From Melioribacteraceae bacterium (lineage in GTDB: Bacteria > Bacteroidota > Ignavibacteria > Ignavibacteriales > Melioribacteraceae), in assembly GCA_016342755.1 (NCBI GenBank), contig JAEINS010000005.1, positions 62,001 through 126,000 on the forward strand: a stretch of 64,000 nucleotides of DNA. Direction: 5' to 3'. Every line of letters begins with the position of its first letter. Positions within the stretch are counted from its first letter, which is position 1. This document shows positions 9,838 to 18,682 of the stretch, one piece after another. The notes beneath the pieces were generated by a model. It worked only from the letters and a program-made list of their open reading frames with translations, did no database searches and had not been told where the DNA came from. Both the position numbers and the translations under genes were made by a program.

Positions 9838-11271
9838 CTATTTTACTAAAATCATTTTCTTAGTAACTTTTAAATTTTCTGTTATTAAGGAGTAGAAATA
9901 AACGCCGCTATTTAGTCCTGAAGCGTCAAAAACTTTTGAATGGTTTCCAGCACTCATTCTATCGTTAATAACTGTAGCTATTTCTTTTCCTAATACATTT
10001 GTAACAACTAATTTAACATTGGTTGCTTTGGGCAGATTAAAACTAATTTTTGTTGTGGGATTAAATGGATTCGGATAATTTTGTTCAAGTTTAAATTTGT
10101 TTATAACTTCTTGATCATCATCAACACTTACCATTCCCTTTTTAAAAACAAACGCGCACTTTGCCCATAAATCAACAACATACGCAACTGTAGCATCTTT
10201 GTTTAGAGCAACATCAGCAGGTCCTGTCATTGGAGCACCATCCACAACTGGGAAATCTTTACTGTTTGAGCTTGGAAGATCATAAGCTTCAATTGCGTTA
10301 ACACCGTCTAATTCAAACGCCTTAACCCACAATCTCGTTGAATCGGTTCCGGCTACCCATAACAGCTCATCTTTGTCGACAGTTATACCATAAGGCATCT
10401 GATCCATAAATGACAAATAGCCATCAAAATCTACTATCCTTTCAGGAGTATAATTAAATGGTTCAGTTTGAACACCACCCTGCCAAAGAGCAATACCGCC
10501 GGTTGTCTGATCTATAGATAAAGAATTTCGTGATGTAAAAACTCTTGAAGTTGTTGTTGAATAATCATCGCCAGGAACTAAAGCAACATCTCTAATAATA
10601 TCAGCGCCATCAGTATGTACGCCACCGGGTTCAGTTGGATTATCAACATTCCACTCAGCGCCGGGATACGGAGGAATATATGACGCATAATCAGTACCAT
10701 CATATTTATGAGACCAGTTGTAAGTTCTTATTGATGTACCATAAGCAACACCGGTAAATGCAATGGTATCGGATGACATTGCCAAACCATGTATATAAGA
10801 ACCATATCCACCAGTGCCGCCAAAGTTAATGTATGCACCATATTGTTCAACATTAGCGGTATCCGCATTAATGTATCTGTACATTGCGGCAACAGTTGTT
10901 GGTTTATACTTGGGATAAGGCTGATTCATACTTACAAATACATCAGTTCCCAAAGTTGAAATTCCTCTAATAGCTCCAACATTTCCTGTTAAAGTATCAG
11001 AATCTCCATTTCTATCATAATCAATTAATTTTGTAAACAATGTATCATCCGGTTCAGCATAAAAAATTGCATTAATAGGAGCCGGTCCGACTGCTTTTGA
11101 TGAAGTAATGTACAAACGCCCGTTTTCATCTACATCACACAAGTAAGGTCTTACAATACTATCTTCAACGGGAAAAGATATTTTATAAGCATAAGTCCAA
11201 TCATCCTGAGCTAGTAGTTTATCAGCTGATAAAAATGTAAATAAACATAGAATTAGTAATAGTTTTTTCAT
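9838..11271 (-). CDS. Secreted beta-propeller-like protein with T9SS type A sorting tail
   Basis: The protein has 477 residues. It starts at 11271 behind GAGG; MKKLLLILCLFTFLSADKLL is a signal peptide. The central part has repeated short beta segments typical of an NHL/propeller-type protein (CDVDENGRLYITSS, YGITVDKDELLWVAGTD, DVALNKDATVAYVVD). The tail LEQNYPNPFNPTTKISFNLP ... SGVYFYSLITENL ... KKMILVK is the type A sorting domain, so it should be exported and displayed by type IX secretion. It is the first gene of the leftward operon, next to the divergent regulatory region. Function is unknown; ligand binding at the cell surface is a guess. Confidence 0.75.
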   Translation of the reverse strand: MKKLLLILCLFTFLSADKLLAQDDWTYAYKISFPVEDSIVRPYLCDVDENGRLYITSSKAVGPAPINAIFYAEPDDTLFTKLIDYDRNGDSDTLTGNVGAIRGISTLGTDVFVSMNQPYPKYKPTTVAAMYRYINADTANVEQYGAYINFGGTGGYGSYIHGLAMSSDTIAFTGVAYGTSIRTYNWSHKYDGTDYASYIPPYPGAEWNVDNPTEPGGVHTDGADIIRDVALVPGDDYSTTTSRVFTSRNSLSIDQTTGGIALWQGGVQTEPFNYTPERIVDFDGYLSFMDQMPYGITVDKDELLWVAGTDSTRLWVKAFELDGVNAIEAYDLPSSNSKDFPVVDGAPMTGPADVALNKDATVAYVVDLWAKCAFVFKKGMVSVDDDQEVINKFKLEQNYPNPFNPTTKISFNLPKATNVKLVVTNVLGKEIATVINDRMSAGNHSKVFDASGLNSGVYFYSLITENLKVTKKMILVK

Positions 11272-11358
11272 CTGATCCTCTTTATAAAATTGAATAAATT
11301 ATTTTCAATTACACAAAATTTGTCGATGCTAAATTTGAGATAAATCGCACTAGTTACA

Positions 11359-11401
11359 ACTACATCATTGAGTAGTTTTGCCACTACCCTATTATGTAGT
11401 G
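11359..11401. promoter_or_regulatory. Tandem dyad operator in divergent promoter region
   Basis: Two copies of the dyad ACTAC-N8-GTAGT lie at 11359-11376 and 11383-11400, with centres 24 bp apart. The second copy extends by one more pair to CACTAC/GTAGTG. They sit in the 194-bp gap between divergent operons (start codons at 11271 and 11466). Identical half-sites with identical N8 spacing, twice, are unlikely to arise by chance and fit binding by two dimers of one regulator controlling both arms. The regulator is not identifiable in the window. A possible -7 element TAGCTTTC (11428-11435, compare Bacteroidota TAnnTTTG) lies between the operator and the rightward start. Confidence 0.65.
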
Positions 11402-11465
11402 TTATTAAAAGTTTTCTTTCTTTAAGTTAGCTTTCATTAAAAAAACAATCAGACATTGAAACACT

Positions 11466-12941
11466 ATGGAAATTATTCAGATCTGCTCTTTAATCGGCGT
11501 TTTTATTTTGATGGCGCTACTAATGTTTTTAAGAAAGCTGCCGGCATTATTAGCTTTGCCTATAATGTCGATTATGATAGCTGTTTTGGGCGGAGTTTCC
11601 TTTGCAGATACAATTGAATATGTTGTTGGAGCGGGTTCTCTAAAATTGCACAGCGCTTATACAATTGCAATGTTCGGAAGTATGCTGAGTATTATACTTC
11701 AGAAAACCGGCGTGGCTGAAAACTTCATCAAAAAAGGTGCTGAGCTTTCGGGCGATAATCCATGGATAATTGCTGTAATAATGTTAATCCTTATAACAAT
11801 GCTATTTACAACCCTTGGTGGTTTAGGTGCAATTATAATGGTTGCAACAATAGTCCTGCCTATTATGTCATCTGTAGGAATTGGGTCTATGACAATCGTT
11901 GGAATTTTCTTAATAGGATTGAGCATTGGTGGAATATTAAACGTTGGAAACTGGGCAGTTTATATTAGTGTTATGGGTTTAAGTGTTGAAGAAATTAGAC
12001 CGTTTGCGCTAATAATGTTTGGGATCTCTTTTATAGCGGCTTTAGTTTATATCACTATTCAGCTTTATAGAGACGGGCACGATCTCAATTCGAAAAGTAT
12101 TATTACTAAAAGTATATTTGTTTTTGTTTTGCTTGCCGGAATTATTTATATCTATAATTTTGTACTAAGCGGTGAAATTAAATTGCATTTAATAACATCA
12201 CTCACATTCCTGGGTATTTTAATAAAATGGATTATCGGTGCAGCTATTGCGGCACTTATTATTACTGCTTGTTACAGAATGATTTTTAGAAAGAACGAAA
12301 CATTAAAAGAGCCACATTGGATAACTTTTTTTTCGCCAATTATTCCACTTTTTTTAATCCTATTATACGATCTAAACTTTATTGCCGCGTTTGTTGTGGG
12401 TCTTGTATACGCATTCATCTCAACTTACAAAAAAGGAAGATTGAATATGTTTATTCAGTCTATTTTTGAAGGAGGCGCAGTTGTAATGCCCGCTGTAGTT
12501 TTAATGTTTGGAATTGGGATGTTGCTTGTTGCTATTATGGGACCAGGCGGACATTTAGAAAATTATCCAAACGGATGGCCTGTACTTGGCTTATTAAAAC
12601 CTCTGATGTTAAAAATTGTACCAACAAACAGTTTTACTTATGTGTTGTTATTCACATTAGCAGCTCCGTTAGCTTTATATAGAGGACCATTAAATGTGTG
12701 GGGAATGGGATATGGTTTAGCAGCCGTGTTCTTGGCAAGCGGATTAAATCCGGGAGCAGTAATGGGATTATTACTGGCAGTCGGACAAATACAGGGTATA
12801 AGCGATCCGACAAATACTCACAATGTATGGCTGGCTAATGAAATGAGAGTTGATGTACAAAAAGTTTTATGGAATACACTTCCATATACATGGATATTAG
12901 CCTTATTAGGTTTAATACTTTCAGCTCTTTTATTTATGTAA
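11466..12941 (+). CDS. Ion-transporter-superfamily permease (GntP/CitMHS/DctM-like)
   Basis: The protein has 491 residues with about 12 hydrophobic segments and a two-half organisation typical of the IT superfamily of carboxylate or sugar-acid transporters. Helix-breaking motifs include [16 protein letters not shown] in the first half and [20 protein letters not shown] in the second. SDPTNTHN resembles the substrate/Na+ site motif of citrate- and gluconate-type permeases. I cannot assign the exact family by eye. It is the first gene of the rightward nine-gene operon, and 31 bp separate it from the hydantoinase homologue. It probably imports the small product acted on by the cytoplasmic enzymes downstream. 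Confidence 0.7.
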   Translation: MEIIQICSLIGVFILMALLMFLRKLPALLALPIMSIMIAVLGGVSFADTIEYVVGAGSLKLHSAYTIAMFGSMLSIILQKTGVAENFIKKGAELSGDNPWIIAVIMLILITMLFTTLGGLGAIIMVATIVLPIMSSVGIGSMTIVGIFLIGLSIGGILNVGNWAVYISVMGLSVEEIRPFALIMFGISFIAALVYITIQLYRDGHDLNSKSIITKSIFVFVLLAGIIYIYNFVLSGEIKLHLITSLTFLGILIKWIIGAAIAALIITACYRMIFRKNETLKEPHWITFFSPIIPLFLILLYDLNFIAAFVVGLVYAFISTYKKGRLNMFIQSIFEGGAVVMPAVVLMFGIGMLLVAIMGPGGHLENYPNGWPVLGLLKPLMLKIVPTNSFTYVLLFTLAAPLALYRGPLNVWGMGYGLAAVFLASGLNPGAVMGLLLAVGQIQGISDPTNTHNVWLANEMRVDVQKVLWNTLPYTWILALLGLILSALLFM

Positions 12942-12972
12942 ACTTGAAAATTTGGCATTCCTAAAGGAAGAA

Positions 12973-15129
12973 ATGAAGAGAAAAATAAAAATTGGAATTG
13001 ATGTTGGCGGAACATTCACACACGCGGTTGCAGTGAATATTTCAAATTTTAGTATAGTTGGAAAATCCTGTGTACCTACAACTCATAATTCGAAAATTGG
13101 AGTTGCCGAAGGAGTTGTTGCTTCAATGACCAACTTACTTAAACGCGCGTCAATTTCTACGGATGAAGTTAGTTTAATTGCACATTCAACAACACAGGCA
13201 ACAAATGCTCTTTTAGAAGGAGATGTTGCAACTGTTGGTATAATAGGATTAGGAAAAGGTTTTGAAGGAAGAAGAGCAAAAAAAGAAACTAATCTTAAAA
13301 ATATTGAATTGTCTCCGGGTAAATTTCTTAATACAAAATTCAGATTTATTGATACTTCAAATAAGTTAACTAAAGCATTAGTTGAAAATACTATAAAACA
13401 ACTTGCTGGTGAAGGAGCTGAAGTAATTGTTGCTTCTGAAGCCTTTGGCGTTGATGATACCAAAAATGAGGAGTTTGTTAAAGCTGTTGCGGAAGAAATG
13501 GGTTATCTTGCTACAGCGGCAAGCCATATTTCTAAACTTTACGGTTTGCGGGTAAGAACCAGAACAGCAGTTATAAACGCGAGCATGATGCCTAAGATGC
13601 TTGAAACAGCGAATATGACTGAGAAATCTGTTCGTGAAAGCGGTATAAAAGCTCCTCTTATGGTTATGCGTTCTGACGGCGGAATTATGGACATAAATGA
13701 AATGCGGAAACGTCCAATTTTAACTATGCTCTCCGGACCGGCAGCAGGCGTTACAGCGGCTCTAATGTACGCAAAAGTTTCTGATGGTATTTTTCTGGAA
13801 GTTGGCGGAACATCTACCGATATATCGGTAATTAAAAATGGAAAACCACAGGTTAAAAGTGCTCAGATTGGTAAAAACAGATTATACCTTAAAACGCTTG
13901 ATGTAAGAACTTTAGGAATTGCCGGAGGTTCTGTGCCCAGGATATCTGATAAACATATTGTTGATGTTGGACCAAGAAGTGCCCATATAGCTAATCTTTC
14001 GTATACATCTTTTGCGAATGGAACAAGTTTTGAAAATATAGAAATTGAAAAAGTACAGCCAATGAAAGGTGATCCGGCAGACTACCTTTCTATCTCTGTA
14101 AAAAACGATAGTAAAAAATATACTGTTACACCAACCGGAGCTTCAAATTATTTAGGCTTGGTTAAAAATGTCGGTCATGGTGAAGCTAATACAAAGGCTG
14201 TTCAGGAATGTTTTAATTCTTTATCAAAAATACTTGGTAGTAATCCGCAAAAAATTGCTGAAGATATATTGAAAATTTCATCGAAGAAGATAGAGCCGGT
14301 TATAAAGCAGTTAGCACGGGAATATAAACTTGATCAGGAAATAATCCAATTTGTAGGCGGAGGTGGCGGAGCATCTGCAATAGTACCATTTACAGCAGAG
14401 TATCTGAATGTACCCTATAAAATTTCAGAAAATACCGAAGTTGTATCTGCTATAGGAGCGGCTTTAGGAATGATAAGAGATTCGGTTGAAAAAAACATTA
14501 TAACCCCAACCGAAAATGATATTATACAACTTAGACAGGAAGCAGTTAATTCGGTTATTAAAATGGGTGCTATCCCGGATTCGGTTGAAGTGACGGTAGA
14601 AATTGACAATAAGAACAAAAAAGTAATTGCAACTGCTTTGGGTACAAGTGAATTACGCACTAAAGATCTGGAGATACAAGAACTCTCTGAAGAAACCTTA
14701 ATGAATATCTGCGCATTATCACTAAAATCAAGAAGAGAAGTATTATCGGTTACCGGAAGAACAAATTTTTTATTGGCAATTACAAAACGTGAAGTAAAGA
14801 AACACATGTTAGGACTATTAAAATCCGAAACACAAAAACTTAGAGTGGTTGATAAAGAAGGAACCATAAGATTACAGTTAAGTGATTGTCTGGTTAAATC
14901 TACTAACTTTAAAGAAGTTAAATCCGAAATTAGAGAAATGATTGAAACTTTAACAACCTTTGGAGATGCAGGAGCATTATTACCTGATATATATTTACTT
15001 ATTGCCGGAAAGATAATTGATTTAACAGGACTTATAGAAGAATCTCAAATTATGGCATTGGTTGATATTGAATTATCTAAGGCCGCACCAAATGAAAACA
15101 TTGTATTAATTGCATCACCAAAAAAGTAA
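12973..15129 (+). CDS. Hydantoinase/5-oxoprolinase (HyuA)-family protein
   Basis: I chose ATG at 12973 because of the AAAGGAAG ribosome-binding site. That start gives 718 residues opening with [16 protein letters not shown], the actin-like ATPase motif of the HyuA/oxoprolinase alpha subunit. Later family marks are [30 protein letters not shown] and [14 protein letters not shown]. Known members use ATP to open hydantoin, 5-oxoproline or acetone-type substrates. The position usually held by Asp in GGTFTD is His here. The last 180 or so residues do not look like the usual HyuA end. No HyuB partner gene is present. The paired FAD proteins downstream and the permease upstream suggest a small-molecule catabolic step. 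The substrate is unknown. Confidence 0.8.
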   Translation: MKRKIKIGIDVGGTFTHAVAVNISNFSIVGKSCVPTTHNSKIGVAEGVVASMTNLLKRASISTDEVSLIAHSTTQATNALLEGDVATVGIIGLGKGFEGRRAKKETNLKNIELSPGKFLNTKFRFIDTSNKLTKALVENTIKQLAGEGAEVIVASEAFGVDDTKNEEFVKAVAEEMGYLATAASHISKLYGLRVRTRTAVINASMMPKMLETANMTEKSVRESGIKAPLMVMRSDGGIMDINEMRKRPILTMLSGPAAGVTAALMYAKVSDGIFLEVGGTSTDISVIKNGKPQVKSAQIGKNRLYLKTLDVRTLGIAGGSVPRISDKHIVDVGPRSAHIANLSYTSFANGTSFENIEIEKVQPMKGDPADYLSISVKNDSKKYTVTPTGASNYLGLVKNVGHGEANTKAVQECFNSLSKILGSNPQKIAEDILKISSKKIEPVIKQLAREYKLDQEIIQFVGGGGGASAIVPFTAEYLNVPYKISENTEVVSAIGAALGMIRDSVEKNIITPTENDIIQLRQEAVNSVIKMGAIPDSVEVTVEIDNKNKKVIATALGTSELRTKDLEIQELSEETLMNICALSLKSRREVLSVTGRTNFLLAITKREVKKHMLGLLKSETQKLRVVDKEGTIRLQLSDCLVKSTNFKEVKSEIREMIETLTTFGDAGALLPDIYLLIAGKIIDLTGLIEESQIMALVDIELSKAAPNENIVLIASPKK

Positions 15130-15135
15130 GAAAAT

Positions 15136-15960
15136 ATGAATACAGATTTTGATTATATAATTTATGGAGCTTCACTTTCCGGATGTTTATTAGCTGAAAA
15201 AATGACTGCGAAAGGGAAAAAAATCCTATTATTGAATAACTTTGGGTTCCCCGGAAGTTCATTAACAGAAGGATTAAACTGCCTTCAGACAATCAATAAT
15301 ATAAAAAACAATTCAGTACAAAAAATTATTAACGATATTAAACTTGATAAACATGGAATACTATCTGAGTGTGAAACCCATTGTGTTCTAAATCCTGAAA
15401 CAATTAAATTTCAACTTCAAAAGTCTGTTCAGGATTCAGACCTCGAGATTCTTTTTCATGCTAAACCAGTTGAAATAAAAAATGATAATACACTTTTGGT
15501 TGCCCTTAAAGATGGGATAAAAAAGTTTAAGTTTAATAAACTAATTGATATGACAGATAATTTGTCTCTCTATAAATCGATGTCCCTAAATTCAGTTCAA
15601 ACAAAATTTATTGAAATAAATTTCATCATCAATAAATCAGAAGAAAAAAATCCTATTGAATTTAAACACATCCGGGAAATAGTAAAATTAAATGATGGGA
15701 GATTCTGGGTATCGCTTCAGATTGACGGGAAGGATACAACTAACGAAAATATTCAGACAATAATTGATAACTTTTCCAAACTTCTTTTAAATAGTAACAG
15801 AAGAATCCAATTACTTCCCTCAGAATATATTTATACATTTTCGCAATTCTATAACCCGGAGAAATCCCGGCTTCTTACAAAATATGATTTAACAAATCGT
15901 TTATATAAGACGGATGAAATTTTTATCGAGGCAGAACACATTTTAAGTACTAACATTTAA
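15136..15960 (+). CDS. Degenerate FAD-binding-fold protein (short)
   Basis: The protein has 274 residues. The N-terminus DYIIYGASLSGCLLAEKM is laid out like a Rossmann dinucleotide fold, but it reads GxSxxG instead of GxGxxG. The acidic residue expected at the end of strand 2 is Asn (LLLNNFGFPG, against LLVERYGFVG in the next gene). The protein is also about 170 residues shorter than its neighbour at 15976, with which it shares the N-terminal layout. It is intact as an open frame, 6 bp after the hydantoinase-like gene, so it is probably expressed. It may be a non-catalytic partner of the intact oxidoreductase or an old decaying duplicate. Confidence 0.6.
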   Translation: MNTDFDYIIYGASLSGCLLAEKMTAKGKKILLLNNFGFPGSSLTEGLNCLQTINNIKNNSVQKIINDIKLDKHGILSECETHCVLNPETIKFQLQKSVQDSDLEILFHAKPVEIKNDNTLLVALKDGIKKFKFNKLIDMTDNLSLYKSMSLNSVQTKFIEINFIINKSEEKNPIEFKHIREIVKLNDGRFWVSLQIDGKDTTNENIQTIIDNFSKLLLNSNRRIQLLPSEYIYTFSQFYNPEKSRLLTKYDLTNRLYKTDEIFIEAEHILSTNI

Positions 15961-15975
15961 TAACTTACTGATTTA

Positions 15976-17313
15976 ATGAAACTACAGATGAAAAATAATT
16001 ACGATATAATAGTAGTGGGAGCTGGCATAGCCGGAATTTCCGCTTCAGTAAAAGCCGCAAGACAAGGTGCAAGTGTTCTTTTAGTTGAACGTTATGGATT
16101 TGTTGGAGGAATGTCTACCGCCGGAATGGTATCCCCTTTTATGAAACACTCTATAAATGATGAAGTTCTTGTAAAAGGTATTTATGAAGAATTAGAAAAA
16201 AAAATGCGGCTCAATAATGGAATGATTGATAATGGATTTTATGCAAACTCATTTCGTTCAGCGGCATTTAATTTACTCTTTCAATCAAAAGTAGAGTTAG
16301 CATTAAATACAGAAGTTATATCTGTATCAAAAAACATAAATAATATTGAATCTCTAACTCTAATGACACCGCATGGCAAACAAAATATTAAAGCTAAATA
16401 TTTTATCGATACATCCGGTGACGCGCAATTACTTTATCTGGGCAAATACCCATTTGAGAAAGGTGATGATGAAACAGGTTATCTGCAGGCTCTAACTCTT
16501 TTCTTTAGATTAGGAGGAGTTGATTTAAGGAAAGCTACCGATTTTGTTAAAGAGAATAAAAAAGATTTTTTTGCATGGATGGAGTATGACTTTGATCTGA
16601 CTAAAATAATTTCTGTCGCCGGTTATTTTAGCGTCGTTAAAGAAGCAATAAAAAATGGAGAATTACATCCTTCGGTTGAATATATATTTTATACAACTCT
16701 TCCGGATTCAGGCGAAGCCTCTTTTAACACTACAAATATTCTGGATCTTGATGCTACTTCATCCGAAGATTTAACTAAGGCTGAATTTATTGGTCGGACA
16801 CAAGTTCAACAAGTAGTTAAATTACTTCAAAATAAAATACCGGGTTTTGAAAACAGCTATCTTCTTGAAACTGCAGTTCAGGTTGGCGTAAGAGAAACCA
16901 GAAGAGCCATTGGAGAATATTCAATCTCGGGGAATGACATTAAAAATGGGGAAAAATTTGAAGACGCAATTGCAAGAGGCTGTTATGGCATAGATATTCA
17001 TGGACAAAAAGATGAAAAAAGCAGAATGGAAGATTTACCGGAAGGACAATATTACGAAATTCCTTTACGTTCATTAATTGTGAAAGATGCTGAAAATCTT
17101 TTAGTAGCCGGAAGGTGTATATCCTCAACCAGAGAAGGACAAAGTGCAGTCCGTATAATGCCAACATGCTCTGCAACTGGAGAAGCTTGTGGTGCTCTTG
17201 CCGGAATCGCGAATAAAAAAGACATCACAATTAGAGATGTAGATTATAATGAATTGGAAAAAGAGCTAGTGGGAAATTTAAGTAAAAAAGGAAACAATGA
17301 TGTCAGGATATAA
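15976..17313 (+). CDS. FAD-dependent oxidoreductase (FAD_oxidored family)
   Basis: The protein has 445 residues. DIIVVGAGIAGISASVKAAR is a full GxGxxG FAD site, and LLVERYGFVGGMSTAGMV has the ribose-binding Glu. YFIDTSGDAQLLYLG and the C-terminal VAGRCISSTREGQSAVRIM are typical of PF12831-type oxidoreductases often found in sugar and polyol catabolic clusters. In-frame ATGs at 15976 and 15988 are both possible starts. It lies between its degenerate relative and the HAD gene, whose start overlaps its end by 17 bp. I infer oxidation of a sugar or sugar-acid product in the cytoplasm. There is no signal peptide. Confidence 0.8.
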   Translation: MKLQMKNNYDIIVVGAGIAGISASVKAARQGASVLLVERYGFVGGMSTAGMVSPFMKHSINDEVLVKGIYEELEKKMRLNNGMIDNGFYANSFRSAAFNLLFQSKVELALNTEVISVSKNINNIESLTLMTPHGKQNIKAKYFIDTSGDAQLLYLGKYPFEKGDDETGYLQALTLFFRLGGVDLRKATDFVKENKKDFFAWMEYDFDLTKIISVAGYFSVVKEAIKNGELHPSVEYIFYTTLPDSGEASFNTTNILDLDATSSEDLTKAEFIGRTQVQQVVKLLQNKIPGFENSYLLETAVQVGVRETRRAIGEYSISGNDIKNGEKFEDAIARGCYGIDIHGQKDEKSRMEDLPEGQYYEIPLRSLIVKDAENLLVAGRCISSTREGQSAVRIMPTCSATGEACGALAGIANKKDITIRDVDYNELEKELVGNLSKKGNNDVRI

Positions 17314-18661
17314 AAAATTCATTTCAAAACGTGAAGCACAAAATCTTTTAGAATCACAGAGTAATGATTTTACAATAATTAATAATCCGGATTACATTTA
17401 TCCATTGTACGAGATTGTTCCTTTGGCCATGAAGCTGCCAAAACCATTAAAGGCAATAAAAGCAATAGTAACGGATATGGATGGTACAACAACTACAACG
17501 GAAGAACTTTGTATTTACTCATTAGAATTTATGATAAGAAAAATGAGTGGCAAACTGGAAAGCTCTGACTGGTGCGGCATCGATAAGATAATAGATTATC
17601 CCCATATAATTGGCAACAGTACAACAAAGCATGTTGAATACTTAATCACAAGGTATACAGATTTCATGCAGCCTTCCGAAATTTTAAAGTCATTTATTTA
17701 TGCCTCTGTCTGGACAATTCTTTATGGAGAAGATGAAAAGAGAAAAGAAGAAGTAATATTAAATTTATCACACTTCGGTTTAAATAAAATTATTACAAGA
17801 GAAAAAATTGAGCTCTTAAAAAGTGATGGTGTGCTTGAACTTAATTCAATAGCAAACAAATTTTCTTCTGAAGCTGGCAATAAATTAAATCTAAATGGTA
17901 TAAATGATTTTGTTAGAATAGGCATAGATATTTATTATCAGAAGTACCACGAAATTCTACGCCAGATTAGTAATGGTGAAAGCTCTAAAGTTTCCGCTAA
18001 ATTGTTTGACAAGCCCGATAAGCATTTAATAGAACCAGTACAGGGTGTCTTTATATTTCTTTCGCTTGTTAAGGGCTGGCTTGGAGATGAAATTAAAAAC
18101 TTAGTACCAACTCTGATAGAAGAATATGAAAAAAAATCTCACCAGAAATTTGACGCAAATATTGAGAATGTAACTTCAAAGCTTATTGAGCTTTCAAATT
18201 ATTTTGTTATCAACCCGGTTAAAACCGCGATAGTAACTTCTTCTATAGCGTACGAAGCAAACATTGTTATGACTGAAATGATAAAAGTTGTTAATACTGA
18301 AATTGATAATTATAACTTATCTGATGAGAAGATTAAGTTTTTGAAAGATAAATTTTCTAATTATAAAAATATCTACGATGGATTTATAACGGCGTCTGAT
18401 TCAAGTGAAATTAGATTGAAACCCCACAGAGACCTTTATAGTATGGCACTTCATCAGCTTGGAATAGCTAAAAATGAATTTGACCAGGTAGTGGGTTTTG
18501 AAGATAGTGAGAGTGGTACTATTGCAATTAGGGCTGCCGGAATAGGCATGTGTATTGCTGTTCCCTTTGCTGAAACTTCCGGGCATAATCTTGAAGCAGC
18601 TACTTACATCTGCAAAGGTGGATTACCGGAGGTTCTCTTAAATTATAATTTATTTTTGTAA
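17297..18661 (+). CDS. HAD-superfamily hydrolase with very large cap insertion
   Basis: The protein has 454 residues, about twice a usual beta-phosphoglucomutase-like HAD protein. Motif I is AIVTDMDGTTTT (near residue 55), motif II AIVTSS (near 315), motif III the Lys in RLKPHRDLY and motif IV VVGFEDSESG. All four are intact, so phosphatase or mutase chemistry is plausible. The roughly 250-residue stretch between motifs I and II is far larger than normal C1 caps and is mostly helical. The start overlaps the upstream gene and follows AAAAAAGGAAAC. Within this operon it would act on a phosphorylated sugar. Confidence 0.8.
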   Translation: MMSGYKKFISKREAQNLLESQSNDFTIINNPDYIYPLYEIVPLAMKLPKPLKAIKAIVTDMDGTTTTTEELCIYSLEFMIRKMSGKLESSDWCGIDKIIDYPHIIGNSTTKHVEYLITRYTDFMQPSEILKSFIYASVWTILYGEDEKRKEEVILNLSHFGLNKIITREKIELLKSDGVLELNSIANKFSSEAGNKLNLNGINDFVRIGIDIYYQKYHEILRQISNGESSKVSAKLFDKPDKHLIEPVQGVFIFLSLVKGWLGDEIKNLVPTLIEEYEKKSHQKFDANIENVTSKLIELSNYFVINPVKTAIVTSSIAYEANIVMTEMIKVVNTEIDNYNLSDEKIKFLKDKFSNYKNIYDGFITASDSSEIRLKPHRDLYSMALHQLGIAKNEFDQVVGFEDSESGTIAIRAAGIGMCIAVPFAETSGHNLEAATYICKGGLPEVLLNYNLFL

Positions 18662-18682
18662 AAATCTTTTAAGGATTTATTG

